A stretch of 64,000 nucleotides of DNA from Listeria booriae (GCF_000766865.1 NZ_JNFA01000028.1:151133-215132), one strand, 5' to 3'; positions 47,266-56,519 are shown, counted from the first letter of the stretch. Program-made: numbers and translations. Notes: a model not told the origin generated them from the letters alone.

Positions 47266-47303
47266 AAAAGACACCGAACGGTAAAATGCTCGGCGTCTTT
47301 GGC
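47266..47303 (-). terminator. Terminator of the first GH4 gene
   Basis: AAAGACACCGA pairs with TCGGCGTCTTT (one A-C mismatch); the minus strand reads into TTTTATTT. Confidence 0.7.
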
Positions 47304-47307
47304 ATAC

Positions 47308-48630
47308 TTATTTATTTTTGAAGAAAAGTGGTAAATGTTCTTTGTGTGCTTCTAGTAGTTCGTCAAGCAAGACACGTGCATCGGTATCGCTTGGTACTAG
47401 AGGGTTTACAGTTAGTGCTAGCAATGCTTTATCGTAATCGCCAGTCACTGCGGCTTCGGCTGTTAGGCGTTCTACCGTTTTGATTTGTTGGATGATGCCG
47501 TTGATTGCAACAGGAAGGTGACCGCTTGCTAGTGGAATCGGACCTTGACGTGTAATCACGCAGTTTGTTTCAATCGCAGAATCGGGATCGATGTCCAAAA
47601 TGGCACCATTGTTACGTGTATTGACGATTTGAATATCGCGTTTATCATTGTAAATCGAGTTAATCAAGTTACATGCAGCTTCACTATAATAAGCACCGCC
47701 ACGTTGTTCCAATTGTTTTGGTTTTTCAGCTAAATCAACATCTTTATACAACTCGAAAAGTTCAGCTTCAACGCGTTTTACGACTTCTGCACGTGTACCG
47801 TGTTTTTCGTAAGCAGCTTGTTGATCTTCCAGTTGAGTACGTGTTTGCCAGTAATAGCGTAAGTAGTCGATTGGAATCATGTTTAAAGTACGTAAGAATG
47901 TTGCGTCCCAACCAGTTGCATTAATATTTTTCAAAGTAGAGCCAGATTCGCCTTCTGTCATTTTTGTAACGACTTCAGCAGTAACATCTTCGCCATCTTT
48001 ATAAACTGTTTTTGCAAAAACCATATGATTTAAGCCGACAAATTCCACGTAAATTTCGCTGTGGTCAACGCCTAGAATATCCGCAATGTTTTTCTCAATG
48101 CCGATTGGGCCATTACATAAGCCGACAACTTTTTTGATATTGCTGTAACGAAGAACGGCTTCTGTTACCATTCCAGCAGGGTTCGCGAAGTTGATCAACC
48201 AAGCTTTAGGGCACAGGCGCTCCATATCTTTACAAATGTCTAGAATAACAGGAATTGTACGGAAACCTTTAAACATACCACCAGGGCCGTTAGTTTCTTG
48301 TCCGACAACACCGTGAGAATTCGGAATACGTTCATCTTTCACACGCGCATCTAATTGACCAACGCGCAATTGTGTTGTAACGAAATCAGCACCTTTTAGC
48401 GCTTCTTCACGATCCATTGTTAAATGAATTTCGATATCCGCACCAGCTTTTTCAACCATGCGTTTCGCTAAATTACCAACGATTTCTAATTTTTCTTTAC
48501 CAGCAGGAACGTCCACAAGCCAGATTTCACGGACTGGTAATTCATTTTGACGTTTGATGAAACCTTCAATTAATTCGGGAGTATAGCTTGAGCCGCCACC
48601 AATTGTGGCGATTTTGATACCTTTAGACAT
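47308..48630 (-). CDS. 6-phospho-beta-glucosidase, GH4 family (copy 1)
   Basis: This 440-residue enzyme starts with the NAD-binding KIATIGGGSSYTPELIEGF and has the GH4 motifs GQETNGPGGMFKG, LINFANPAGMVTEAV, VGLCNGPIG (Cys metal ligand) and VEFVGLNHMVF (His ligand). It hydrolyses 6-phospho-beta-glucosides by NAD-dependent redox chemistry with manganese. The ATG at 48630 with GGAGG is correct; the upstream in-frame ATG includes that site. It is divergent from an RpiR regulator and about 65% alike by eye to copy 2 at 54696. Confidence 0.92.
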   Translation of the reverse strand: MSKGIKIATIGGGSSYTPELIEGFIKRQNELPVREIWLVDVPAGKEKLEIVGNLAKRMVEKAGADIEIHLTMDREEALKGADFVTTQLRVGQLDARVKDERIPNSHGVVGQETNGPGGMFKGFRTIPVILDICKDMERLCPKAWLINFANPAGMVTEAVLRYSNIKKVVGLCNGPIGIEKNIADILGVDHSEIYVEFVGLNHMVFAKTVYKDGEDVTAEVVTKMTEGESGSTLKNINATGWDATFLRTLNMIPIDYLRYYWQTRTQLEDQQAAYEKHGTRAEVVKRVEAELFELYKDVDLAEKPKQLEQRGGAYYSEAACNLINSIYNDKRDIQIVNTRNNGAILDIDPDSAIETNCVITRQGPIPLASGHLPVAINGIIQQIKTVERLTAEAAVTGDYDKALLALTVNPLVPSDTDARVLLDELLEAHKEHLPLFFKNK

Positions 48631-48656
48631 CAATATTTCCTCCAATATAATAGATT

Positions 48657-48675
48657 TGAACTCACGACAAGTTCA
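48657..48675. promoter_or_regulatory. Candidate RpiR operator
   Basis: TGAACT-N7-AGTTCA is a perfect six-base dyad just upstream of the GH4 gene, in the 213-base gap to the divergent RpiR gene, near a TATATT/TATTAT -10 on the minus strand. Confidence 0.4.
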
Positions 48676-48858
48676 CAATTTGCTTTACGCTTTCTTCCTC
48701 CATAGTATAGGACGAAAATGAAAAAATAGCTACGATTTAATGATTATTTGGTAAGGATTTTTGAAGATGGAATTTGTTACTTTTGTGTAACGAGTTGTCA
48801 CAAGTGTGTTAAACATGATAAAATATCGGTATAAAGCTGGATTAGGAGGCATTGTTAT

Positions 48859-49611
48859 ATGCTTTTTTTAGACAAAACAATCGAACTAAACGATACAGAA
48901 ATGACGATTTACCACTATGTAGTCGGCAATTTGGACACGGTTATTTACATGCGGATTCGGGATTTAGCCGATGCAACCCATGTTAGCACAACGACAATTT
49001 TACGATTTTGCCGGAAATTTGGGTGTAACGGTTTTTCCGAGTTTCGTGTGAAGCTGCAAATGTACGCGCAGAATCGGACCAAAATCAGTGTGGATATGTC
49101 GGATGAGACAACGTATATTGATTTTCTAAAACGCACAGCTCAGCCTGAATTCAAGGCAAATATTGCCCAGTCTGCGAAAATTTTACGCGATGCGGAGTTG
49201 GTTTTATTTGTTGGCATCGGGGCGTCTGGAATTATCGCTGAATATGGCGCGCTCTATTTCTCCTCTTTGTTCACGTTAGCGCTACATATCGAAGACCCGC
49301 TAAACCACCCGTTTTACCACTTGTCTAGCAAAATATCCGACAAAATCTGTCTCATCGCGATCTCCGTATCAGGCGAAAACGAAGATCTCATTAAATACAT
49401 TCACCAACTAAAAACCCAGAAATGCAAAATTATCACGATTACCAACAGCGCCAAATCAACAATGGCAAAACTGTCCGACGCGAACATCCCGTACTACATC
49501 AACAAAGAAATGTACCAAGAAGCCGACATCACATCCCAGCTCCCAGCCGTGTATACAATCGAATGCATCGCCCGCGAAATCAGAACCCAGATAGACCGCG
49601 AAGAAAAATAG
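48859..49611 (+). CDS. RpiR/MurR-family regulator
   Basis: This 250-residue protein has the RpiR helix-turn-helix (IRDLADATHVSTTTILRFCRKFGCNGFSEFR) and a SIS sugar-phosphate domain (ELVLFVGIGASGIIAEYGALYF, ISVSGENEDLI). It is divergent from a GH4 6-phospho-beta-glucosidase gene, so a phosphorylated sugar is the likely effector and that gene the likely target. TTAGGAGG precedes the ATG. Confidence 0.9.
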   Translation: MLFLDKTIELNDTEMTIYHYVVGNLDTVIYMRIRDLADATHVSTTTILRFCRKFGCNGFSEFRVKLQMYAQNRTKISVDMSDETTYIDFLKRTAQPEFKANIAQSAKILRDAELVLFVGIGASGIIAEYGALYFSSLFTLALHIEDPLNHPFYHLSSKISDKICLIAISVSGENEDLIKYIHQLKTQKCKIITITNSAKSTMAKLSDANIPYYINKEMYQEADITSQLPAVYTIECIAREIRTQIDREEK

Positions 49612-49684
49612 GGAAAACCCTGAGAAAAATGCTTTGTGTACTATGTTAGAATAGATGTATACCATTTTTTAGGGGGATTGAATC

Positions 49685-50815
49685 ATGATAACAGAAGAAC
49701 AAAAACAAATCGTAAAATCAACGGCACCACTTTTGAAAGAGCATGGGAAAGAAATCACATCTATCTTTTACAAAAAAATGTTCGCAGCGCATCCGGAGTT
49801 ATTGAATTATTTCAACATGACGAACCAAGAAATCGGCACACAACCACTGGCACTAGCCAACACGGTTTATTTAGCAGCCGAAAACATTGAGCAATTAGAA
49901 GTGCTCTTACCACAAGTCAAAACAATCGCGCATAAACATAGAAGCCTGACAATTAAAGCAGAGCACTATCCAATCGTCGGCGAATATTTACTAAAAGGCA
50001 TCGCAGAATATCTCGGTGATGCAGCCACACCAGAAATCCTAGAGGCATGGGGCGCAGCGTACGGCATCATCGCAGACATTTTCATCGAAGTAGAACAAGA
50101 AATGTACGACGCACTCGGCGATACGCGAAATCAAGATTTTATACCTTTTAAAATCGCTGATAAACAAGATGTCACGCCAAATATCTTCACTTTGAATTTA
50201 GTTCGTGATGATGGCGGTAAACTGCTCGATTTTAGCCCTGGCCAGTACATATCGCTACGTATAAAACTGGACCAACTTTTCCATAATCGCCAGTATAGCC
50301 TAACAAAAGCGTTCAATAATCAATACTACCAAGTCGCAATCAAACGCGAAAACGAACATGATCCAGCAGGCGTTGTTTCCAACCATATTTACGATAATTA
50401 TCAAATCGGCGATACAATTCTAGCAACTTTACCAGCAGGCGATTTCACGCTAAACACTACGAATAATCAGCACACATTCATCGCAGGTGGAATCGGTATT
50501 ACACCAATAGCAGCAATGATTGACAGCTTCACGAAACCAGAAGGACTAGAACTCATTCATTGCGTGCGCTCCGAAGAATACGCCGCCTTCTCCAAAGACT
50601 TCCAGACACAACTTGGCGCCCACTACCACCAATTCGCAGGCAAAAAACTAACAAAAGCAGACATCGAAAAACTTGTCCCATCAGGCTCCGCCATTTATTT
50701 ATGCGGACCAGTGCCATTCATGCAAGAAGTCGAAGCATTACTACTAGAACTAGGTCACGAGCAAAAGAACATCCACTTCGAAGCTTTCCAACCAGCACTC
50801 AGCCTAATAAAATAA
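49685..50815 (+). CDS. hmp: Flavohemoprotein (nitric oxide dioxygenase)
   Basis: This 376-residue protein has a globin domain (about 1-138) with the proximal His in IAHKHRSL and a Tyr at the distal side, an FAD domain with RQYSLTKAF and GVVSNHIY, and an NAD domain with FIAGGIGITPIAAMI and YLCGPVPFM. It oxidises nitric oxide to nitrate. Length is slightly below the usual 390-410. AGGGGG precedes the ATG. It stands alone; no NsrR site was recognised. Confidence 0.95.
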   Translation: MITEEQKQIVKSTAPLLKEHGKEITSIFYKKMFAAHPELLNYFNMTNQEIGTQPLALANTVYLAAENIEQLEVLLPQVKTIAHKHRSLTIKAEHYPIVGEYLLKGIAEYLGDAATPEILEAWGAAYGIIADIFIEVEQEMYDALGDTRNQDFIPFKIADKQDVTPNIFTLNLVRDDGGKLLDFSPGQYISLRIKLDQLFHNRQYSLTKAFNNQYYQVAIKRENEHDPAGVVSNHIYDNYQIGDTILATLPAGDFTLNTTNNQHTFIAGGIGITPIAAMIDSFTKPEGLELIHCVRSEEYAAFSKDFQTQLGAHYHQFAGKKLTKADIEKLVPSGSAIYLCGPVPFMQEVEALLLELGHEQKNIHFEAFQPALSLIK

Positions 50816-50820
50816 ATTGA

Positions 50821-50859
50821 AATACCTGCTTAGTCATCCCGTTGAGCAGGTATTTTTTG
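50821..50859 (+). terminator. Terminator after hmp
   Basis: AATACCTGCT (50821-50830) pairs fully with AGCAGGTATT (50845-50854), followed by TTTT. Confidence 0.88.
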
Positions 50860-50959
50860 TTTAGAAATCATTAAATTTATTTTTTTCTAAATACTTAGTG
50901 AAATGTTGTCGCATAAGAAGTATAATAGAACCTATCAATTAAAAAAGGAGCTGAAGAAT

Positions 50960-51226
50960 TTGAAAGCAATTTTAACAGTAATAGGGAAAGACAAGGTCGG
51001 CATTATATCTGGCGTAAGTAGCGAACTAAGCACACTTGAAATCAACATTCTCGACGTATCCCAAACCATTATGGACGGCTATTTCACAATGATGATGATG
51101 CTAGATATCACAACGACCAAACCATTCGACGACATAAAAAGCCAACTTGCGAAAAAAGGCGAAGAATTAGGTGTTAAAATCAGCGTCCAACGCGAAGAAA
51201 TTTTCAATTCAATGCATAAATTATAA
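50960..51226 (+). CDS. ACT-domain protein (UPF0237 family)
   Basis: This 88-residue single ACT domain starts KAILTVIGKDKVGIISGVS and ends with a basic/acidic helix. Its start is the TTG at 50960 with AAGGAG about ten bases upstream. It lies 18 bases before a DUF711/UPF0210 gene, a pairing conserved across many Firmicutes. ACT domains bind small ligands, often amino acids, so it may regulate the neighbour's unknown activity. Confidence 0.9.
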   Translation: MKAILTVIGKDKVGIISGVSSELSTLEINILDVSQTIMDGYFTMMMMLDITTTKPFDDIKSQLAKKGEELGVKISVQREEIFNSMHKL

Positions 51227-51244
51227 GAAGGAGGTGCCGCTCAT

Positions 51245-52600
51245 ATGGAAACAAAGCAAATATTAGAAACAATCCGCATGATTGAAGAAGAAAAGCTAGA
51301 CATCCGAACAATTACAATGGGAATCTCACTGCTCGACTGCATAGACAGCAACGGGGAAAAAGCGCGCGCAAACATCTACAAAAAAATTACTACATACGCC
51401 GCAAAATTAGTCGAAACCGGCGAACAAATCGAATCCGAATACGGCATTCCAATCATCAATAAACGCATCTCCGTCACACCAATTGCTATCATTGCTGGCG
51501 CATCAGACGACAAAGACTACGTTGCATTTGCCAAAACATTAGACGAAGCAGCACGAACAGTAGGCGTCAATTTTATCGGTGGCTTTTCAGCGCTAGTCGA
51601 AAAAGGTTACACAAAAGGCGACAAAATCCTGATTCAGTCCATCCCAGAAGCATTGGCACAAACAGAGCACGTATGTTCATCAGTTAACATTGGTTCCACA
51701 CGCACAGGAATCAACATGGATGCCGTTCGTGACATGGGCGAAGTCATCAAACAAACCGCAGAACTAACAGCAGACACACAAGGATTAGGCTGCGCAAAAT
51801 TAGTCGTTTTTGCTAACGCAGTAGAAGACAATCCCTTCATGGCAGGCGCTTTCCACGGCGTTGGCGAGGCAGATTGCGTAATAAACGTTGGCGTCAGCGG
51901 CCCAGGTGTTGTAAAACGCGCCATCGAAAAAGTAAAAGGCGAGAGCTTCGATAAAGTCGCCGAAATGGTCAAACAAACCGCCTTCAAAATTACACGCATG
52001 GGCGAACTAGTCGGACAAGTCGCATCCGAACGACTCGGCGTCCCATTCGGCATCGTCGACCTCTCCCTAGCACCAACACCAGCCGTCGGAGACTCCGTCG
52101 CACACATATTAGAAGAAATGGGCTTAGAAATGGTCGGCACGCATGGGACAACCGCAGCACTCGCGCTCCTAAATGACGCAGTGAAAAAAGGCGGCGTCAT
52201 GGCATGCGGACACGTCGGCGGACTAAGCGGCGCCTTCATCCCAGTCTCCGAAGACATCGGTATGATCGAAGCCGTCAACGCAGGAGCGCTCAATCTTGAA
52301 AAACTAGAAGCAATGACTGCCATCTGTTCCGTGGGGCTAGACATGATTGCGATACCAGGCGACACACCAGCAACGACCATCGCCGCAATGATCGCCGACG
52401 AAGCAGCAATCGGCGTCATCAATAACAAAACAACCGCCGTCCGCATCATCCCAGCCAAAGGCACAAAAGTAGGTGACATGGTCGAATTCGGCGGACTACT
52501 AGGAACAGCCCCCGTCATGAAAATAAACCAAAACTCATCCGCAGATTTCATCGCACGCGGCGGCCGAATCCCAGCCCCAATCCATTCCTTTAAGAACTAA
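51245..52600 (+). CDS. UPF0210/DUF711 family protein
   Basis: This 451-residue protein has a MGISLLDC motif, [28 protein letters not shown], a [12 protein letters not shown] segment and a C-terminal [13 protein letters not shown], all typical of the UPF0210 family, which resembles pyruvate-formate-lyase-like folds without a known reaction. AGAAGGAGGTG precedes the ATG. Codons in the second half are very C-rich at third positions compared with neighbours. Confidence 0.93.
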   Translation: METKQILETIRMIEEEKLDIRTITMGISLLDCIDSNGEKARANIYKKITTYAAKLVETGEQIESEYGIPIINKRISVTPIAIIAGASDDKDYVAFAKTLDEAARTVGVNFIGGFSALVEKGYTKGDKILIQSIPEALAQTEHVCSSVNIGSTRTGINMDAVRDMGEVIKQTAELTADTQGLGCAKLVVFANAVEDNPFMAGAFHGVGEADCVINVGVSGPGVVKRAIEKVKGESFDKVAEMVKQTAFKITRMGELVGQVASERLGVPFGIVDLSLAPTPAVGDSVAHILEEMGLEMVGTHGTTAALALLNDAVKKGGVMACGHVGGLSGAFIPVSEDIGMIEAVNAGALNLEKLEAMTAICSVGLDMIAIPGDTPATTIAAMIADEAAIGVINNKTTAVRIIPAKGTKVGDMVEFGGLLGTAPVMKINQNSSADFIARGGRIPAPIHSFKN

Positions 52601-52605
52601 TCACG

Positions 52606-52645
52606 AGAGCGAGGACGCGCATCAACCATCCTCGCTCTATTTTTG
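52606..52645 (+). terminator. Terminator after the DUF711 gene
   Basis: AGAGCGAGGA pairs with TCCTCGCTCT, followed by ATTTTT. Confidence 0.82.
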
Positions 52646-52658
52646 CCAAGCAAATACA

Positions 52659-52694
52659 TTGCATCCCACTCTAAATTAGTTCATAATAGAACTA
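52659..52694 (+). promoter_or_regulatory. Promoter and operator of the MarR/DUF1304 operon
   Basis: TTGCAT (52659-52664), 17 bp, CATAAT (52682-52687). The dyad TAGTTC-ATAATA-GAACTA (52677-52694) covers the -10, and a further half-site TGAACTA follows at 52703. This is a typical MarR autorepression layout. Confidence 0.65.
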
Positions 52695-52729
52695 TCCTAA
52701 ATTGAACTAAAAAAGAAAAGAGGTATCCC

Positions 52730-53185
52730 ATGCCAACCCTACAACAAACCGGCGATATCATCAAAGCCATCGTCAGCGTTAACAACGCCCTCAGCCAAAT
52801 CACCAAGCAACACGAATCCGAACTCGGCGTCACATTCCACCAACTCGCCATCATCAACACAATCCAATTCCACCAAGGCGGCACACTAAAACAAGTCATC
52901 GACCAACTATCCCTATCCAAAAGCACCGCCAGCACCCAAGTCGATCAACTCGTAACCAAAGGCTACATCAAGCGCGAATTTTCTAAGAAAGACCGCCGCG
53001 AAACAAGGCTGACCCTCACCACCAAAGGCATCGAACTTGCCCAACAGAGCATCGAGATTCTCCCATTTTATCAAACCACCCAAGAACAACTCGCAACCCA
53101 ATCCCCAGCAACCATCGAAGCCATCACAGAAACATTAACCCAAGTACTAACCCAACTACAACATCTAAAAGGAGCAAAAAAATGA
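52730..53185 (+). CDS. MarR-family transcriptional regulator
   Basis: This 151-residue winged-helix protein has FHQLAIINTIQFHQGGTLKQVIDQLSLSKSTASTQVDQLVTKGYIKRE and the wing KKDRRETRLTLTTKG. The ATG follows AAGAGGTA. It overlaps the DUF1304 gene by ATGA and probably represses both through the dyad at 52677-52694. Confidence 0.92.
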   Translation: MPTLQQTGDIIKAIVSVNNALSQITKQHESELGVTFHQLAIINTIQFHQGGTLKQVIDQLSLSKSTASTQVDQLVTKGYIKREFSKKDRRETRLTLTTKGIELAQQSIEILPFYQTTQEQLATQSPATIEAITETLTQVLTQLQHLKGAKK

Positions 53186-53550
53186 TCCCCATCCTAACCA
53201 CTATTTTTATCGTAATCGTTGCCCTCATGCACTTTTACATCATGTATTTCGAAATGTTCGCCTTCACAAAACCAAGAACACTCAAAACATTCAACATCAC
53301 AAAAGAAAAAGCCGAGAACGCCAAAGAACTCGCCGCCAATCAAGGTCTATACAACGGTTTCCTAGCAGCCGGCCTCGTCTGGAGTGTCCTTTACCCCGAC
53401 ACCCAAATCGGTTTACAAATCGCACTTTTCTTCCTAAGTTGTGTCGTCATCGCAGCACTATACGGCGCCGCCACAGTGTCCAAACGAATCTTCTTCGCAC
53501 AAGGCATCCCAGCAATCATCGCACTCATACTAACGATTATTTCTATATAA
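53182..53550 (+). CDS. DUF1304 membrane protein
   Basis: This 122-residue protein has four hydrophobic helices (about 4-28, 50-68, 73-95, 102-121). It carries the DUF1304 motifs HFYIMYFEMFAF and NQGLYNGFLAAGL. Its function is unknown. Translational coupling to the MarR regulator suggests a stress- or compound-inducible membrane function. Confidence 0.9.
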   Translation: MIPILTTIFIVIVALMHFYIMYFEMFAFTKPRTLKTFNITKEKAENAKELAANQGLYNGFLAAGLVWSVLYPDTQIGLQIALFFLSCVVIAALYGAATVSKRIFFAQGIPAIIALILTIISI

Positions 53551-53590
53551 AGAAAAACGACGCGACACACAAGTCACGTCGTTTTTCTTT
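53551..53590. terminator. Bidirectional hairpin between converging genes
   Basis: AGAAAAACGACG pairs with CGTCGTTTTTCT around a GCGACAC loop; the right arm is inside the last codons of the LacI gene. Confidence 0.75.
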
Positions 53591-54545
53591 CCACAAGCGT
53601 AAATTCCAAATGCTGCAACGGCTCATCCTTATCATCTAACCGATTCGAAATAATCCGAAACGCATTTTCCGCCTGCAAATCAATCGGATAATGAATCGTC
53701 GTCATATCAAACAAGCGCGCCACATTATTCGTATCATCAAACCCGACAACCGCCACATCCTCAGGAATACGAATCCCAATTCGCCGCGCCTCCGCAATAA
53801 ACCCAGAAGCCAAATAATCCGTCGGGCACAAAATCGCATCCGCCTTCACATCTTGCGCCAACCACCAGTGCGCAATCTCCTCGCCATGCGTAATCCGTCC
53901 CTTATTATAAAAATGCTCCATCTCGTTCGGATTAAGCCCATACTTCTCACAAAAATCAGCAAAAGCCCGCATCCGACCACGCGTATTTTTTCCCGACATT
54001 CGCCCGTAAATATTCACAATTCGGCGATATCCTTGCGCGTACAAATGCTCCAATCCCAACATATACCCATCATACTGATCCATAAAAACCGAAGCCACTT
54101 TCTGCAACTCGACCCGTTCCCACGTCACAATCGGCCCATATTTCGCATATTTCTCAATCAAATCCCAAGGACTGAGCCGCAAAACAAACACGAGCGCATC
54201 CAACTGCTTATGACGCAACATCTCGAGCGCTTCCAGTTCCCGCTCCTTGCTCCCGTTTGTCACGAAAACCGTCACATTATATCCATCCTCCTGCGCCGCC
54301 ATCGAAAAACTCCGCAGAAAAACCCCCATCGAATTATCAAAAGTCAGAGCCACGATACCAAGCATCATCGTTTTGCCCTTTTTCAAAGAAACCGCGTTAC
54401 GATTCGGTGCATAATCGAGCTGATCTACAATTTCCTGCACCCGCGCCCGCGTTTCATCACTCACATAACCACGTCCACTCACAACCCGCGAAACCGTCGC
54501 CGCAGAAACCCCAGCCAGTTTTGCAATATCTTGAATATTTGCCAT
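53574..54545 (-). CDS. LacI-family regulator of beta-glucoside genes
   Basis: This 323-residue protein has a LacI helix-turn-helix (NIQDIAKLAGVSAATVSRVVSGRGYVSDETR) and a sugar-binding domain with LGIVALTFDNSMGVFLRS, CPTDYLASG and VAVVGFDDT. The ATG at 54545 is used; ATG 54554 is too close to AGAGGTG. It is divergent from GH4 copy 2, with a perfect 14-base palindrome between, so it probably represses that gene and itself. Confidence 0.9.
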   Translation of the reverse strand: MANIQDIAKLAGVSAATVSRVVSGRGYVSDETRARVQEIVDQLDYAPNRNAVSLKKGKTMMLGIVALTFDNSMGVFLRSFSMAAQEDGYNVTVFVTNGSKERELEALEMLRHKQLDALVFVLRLSPWDLIEKYAKYGPIVTWERVELQKVASVFMDQYDGYMLGLEHLYAQGYRRIVNIYGRMSGKNTRGRMRAFADFCEKYGLNPNEMEHFYNKGRITHGEEIAHWWLAQDVKADAILCPTDYLASGFIAEARRIGIRIPEDVAVVGFDDTNNVARLFDMTTIHYPIDLQAENAFRIISNRLDDKDEPLQHLEFTLVERKTT

Positions 54546-54613
54546 CGAAACCATCACCTCTTCCTTAATTAGTATACCGCAAAAACCAAAATAAAAAAGT
54601 TTTGAATTAATCC

Positions 54614-54644
54614 TTGACCTGTAATGCATTACATAGAATACAAT
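54614..54644 (+). promoter_or_regulatory. Promoter of GH4 copy 2 with palindromic operator
   Basis: TTGACC (54614-54619) is followed at once by TGTAATGCATTACA (54620-54633), a perfect 14-base palindrome filling the spacer, with TACAAT at 54639-54644 (19 bp) as a likely -10. The nearby LacI protein is the likely binder. Confidence 0.65.
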
Positions 54645-54695
54645 AAAGAAGAGCAAGAGAAACCGCTTTATAAAATTTCTTGGAGGTATGTATAA

Positions 54696-56030
54696 ATGAG
54701 TAAAGGCGTAAAAATCGTTACCATTGGTGGAGGATCAAGCTACACTCCAGAACTAGTAGAAGGGTTCATTAAACGTTTTGACGAATTACCAATCAGAGAA
54801 TTATGGCTAGTAGACATCGAAGCAGGCCGTGAAAAATTAGAAATCGTTGGCGCAATGGCTAAACGTATGGTAAAAGCAGCAGGCATTGACTGCGAAGTAC
54901 ATTTAACACTTGATCGTCGCGAGGCATTAAAAGATGCTGATTTCGTAACAACACAATTCCGCGTAGGTCTTCTTGACGCACGTATTAAAGACGAAAGCAT
55001 TCCGTTAAGCCACGGTATTATTGGACAAGAAACAAATGGTGCAGGCGGTATGTTCAAAGCCTTCCGTACAATTCCAGTTATCCTAGGAATCGTAGAAGAT
55101 ATGAAAGAACTATGCCCGAACGCTTGGCTTATCAACTTCACAAACCCAGCTGGAATGGTGACAGAAGCCGTTCTTCGCTACGGCAAATGGGACAAAGTTA
55201 TCGGTTTATGTAACGTTCCAATCGGCGCAATCAAGAGCGCATCAGACGTCCTTAAAAAACCAGAAGAAGATCTATTCTTCAAATTCGCCGGAATCAACCA
55301 CTTGCACTGGCACCGCATTTTTGATAAAGACGGCACGGAACTAACAGAACAAGTTATCGACGGCCTTTACGCACCAGATGCTAACCCAGAAAAAGTAGTA
55401 GAAAACATCAAAAACATGCGTTTCCTATATGAACAAGTTCGCAATCTAAAAATGCTACCATGTCCATATCATCGCTATTACTACATGACTGACAACATGT
55501 TAGAAGAAGAACTAGAAGCCTTCAAAACAGAAGGAAGTCGTGGTCAAGTTGTAAAACGTCTAGAAGAAAGCCTATTCGAACTTTACAAAGATCCAAATCT
55601 AGACCACAAACCAGAAGAGTTAGCAAAACGTGGCGGAGCACACTACAGCGACGCAGCATGCGAAATCATCAACTCTATTTACAATAACAAAGGCACGATG
55701 ATGGTCGTTTCCACACGTAATAACGGAGCGATTGACGATGTTCCTTACGATAGCGCCATTGAAATCACAAGTGTTATCCGCGCTCACGGTGCAGAACCAG
55801 TCAACTTCGGCAAGTTCCCACCAGCACAACGCGGCTTGCTACAAGTGATGAAAGCAATGGAAGAACTAACAATCGAAGCAGCAGTAACAGGCAACTACGA
55901 CACAGCCCTACAAGCCTTCACGCTAAACCCGTTAGTTCCAAGCGGCGACATCGCACAAACAGTCCTTGATGAATTACTAGAAGCACACAAAGAACACCTA
56001 CCACAATTCTTCACAAAAGTAGAAGCATAA
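54696..56030 (+). CDS. 6-phospho-beta-glucosidase, GH4 family (copy 2)
   Basis: This 444-residue enzyme has the same GH4 motifs as copy 1: KIVTIGGGSSYTPELVEGF, GQETNGAGGMFKA, LINFTNPAGMVTEAV, VIGLCNVPIG with the Cys ligand and KFAGINHLHW with the His ligand. CNVPIG replaces CNGPIG and HLHWH replaces HMVFA, so substrate preference may differ from copy 1. TTGGAGG precedes the ATG. It probably works with the EIIC encoded 490 bases downstream. Confidence 0.93.
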   Translation: MSKGVKIVTIGGGSSYTPELVEGFIKRFDELPIRELWLVDIEAGREKLEIVGAMAKRMVKAAGIDCEVHLTLDRREALKDADFVTTQFRVGLLDARIKDESIPLSHGIIGQETNGAGGMFKAFRTIPVILGIVEDMKELCPNAWLINFTNPAGMVTEAVLRYGKWDKVIGLCNVPIGAIKSASDVLKKPEEDLFFKFAGINHLHWHRIFDKDGTELTEQVIDGLYAPDANPEKVVENIKNMRFLYEQVRNLKMLPCPYHRYYYMTDNMLEEELEAFKTEGSRGQVVKRLEESLFELYKDPNLDHKPEELAKRGGAHYSDAACEIINSIYNNKGTMMVVSTRNNGAIDDVPYDSAIEITSVIRAHGAEPVNFGKFPPAQRGLLQVMKAMEELTIEAAVTGNYDTALQAFTLNPLVPSGDIAQTVLDELLEAHKEHLPQFFTKVEA

Positions 56031-56038
56031 AATTTCTT

Positions 56039-56073
56039 AAGCACGCAGCCGCCAAATCTGTGTGCTTTTTTTG
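56039..56073 (+). terminator. Terminator after GH4 copy 2
   Basis: AAGCACGCAG pairs with CTGTGTGCTT (one G-U), followed by TTTTTT, so the EIIC gene needs its own promoter. Confidence 0.8.
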
Positions 56074-56182
56074 CAATAAAATTTTGGATAGAGTAGCGAT
56101 TTTGTGAAACAATATTGCCGAATAGAATAATTCGTAAAAACCTAAAAGTCTATACATACCAAGTGTGTACAGCTTTTTTTGT

Positions 56183-56254
56183 GTTTACACGGTTTACATT
56201 TATGTGTGTAAACGCTTTACTTTCACAAGAAAAGCTTGGCGTATGAAGCGCTTC
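56183..56254 (+). promoter_or_regulatory. Candidate upstream activating and operator sites of the EIIC gene
   Basis: GTTTACAC (56183-56190) and GTGTAAAC (56206-56213) form a perfect dyad about 85 bp upstream of the -24 element, a usual place for an enhancer. TGTAAACGCTTTAC (56207-56220) is cre-like, and GAAGCGCTTC (56245-56254) is a perfect palindrome. The binders are unknown. Confidence 0.45.
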
Positions 56255-56281
56255 CACGTTTTTTTCGAGATGTTAAAAAGT

Positions 56282-56297
56282 TGGCACGCTTTTTGCA
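56282..56297 (+). promoter_or_regulatory. Sigma-54 promoter of the EIIC gene
   Basis: TGGCACG-CTTT-TTGCA matches the -24/-12 consensus at every fixed position, with 10 bp between GG and GC. It predicts control by rpoN (15825) and an AAA+/PRD activator encoded elsewhere. The 56299-56519 leader (about 210 bases to the start) holds no recognisable gene; an 11-codon frame at 56371 lacks a proper site. Confidence 0.88.
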
Positions 56298-56519
56298 TTA
56301 TAGTTAAGTGAATCCATAAAACCTTAATTTGAAAACGAGAGGAGGACATCCCTAGCACTTCATAGGTCGAATGGAGGTTGTTCGCATTCAAACGCTTAGA
56401 AGCTGACATAATCAAATAATCCCAAGTTTTACGAACGGATCAAAAAAGGGTATAAGTTCACGGGGTTGTTCGACGAATGCCGATAAACCACAATAAGCTT
56501 CAAAATAGGGAGGATAATT

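Noticed and set aside
51634..52551. 305-codon frame opposite the DUF711 gene
   Set aside because: It is Ser/Pro/Thr-rich low-quality sequence that mirrors a well-supported family protein; an effect of third-position bias.
53691..54572. 293-codon frame opposite the LacI gene
   Set aside because: His/Arg/Ile-rich shadow of a clear LacI protein.
56371..56406. 11-codon peptide in the EIIC leader
   Set aside because: No suitably spaced ribosome site and no recognisable leader-peptide features.
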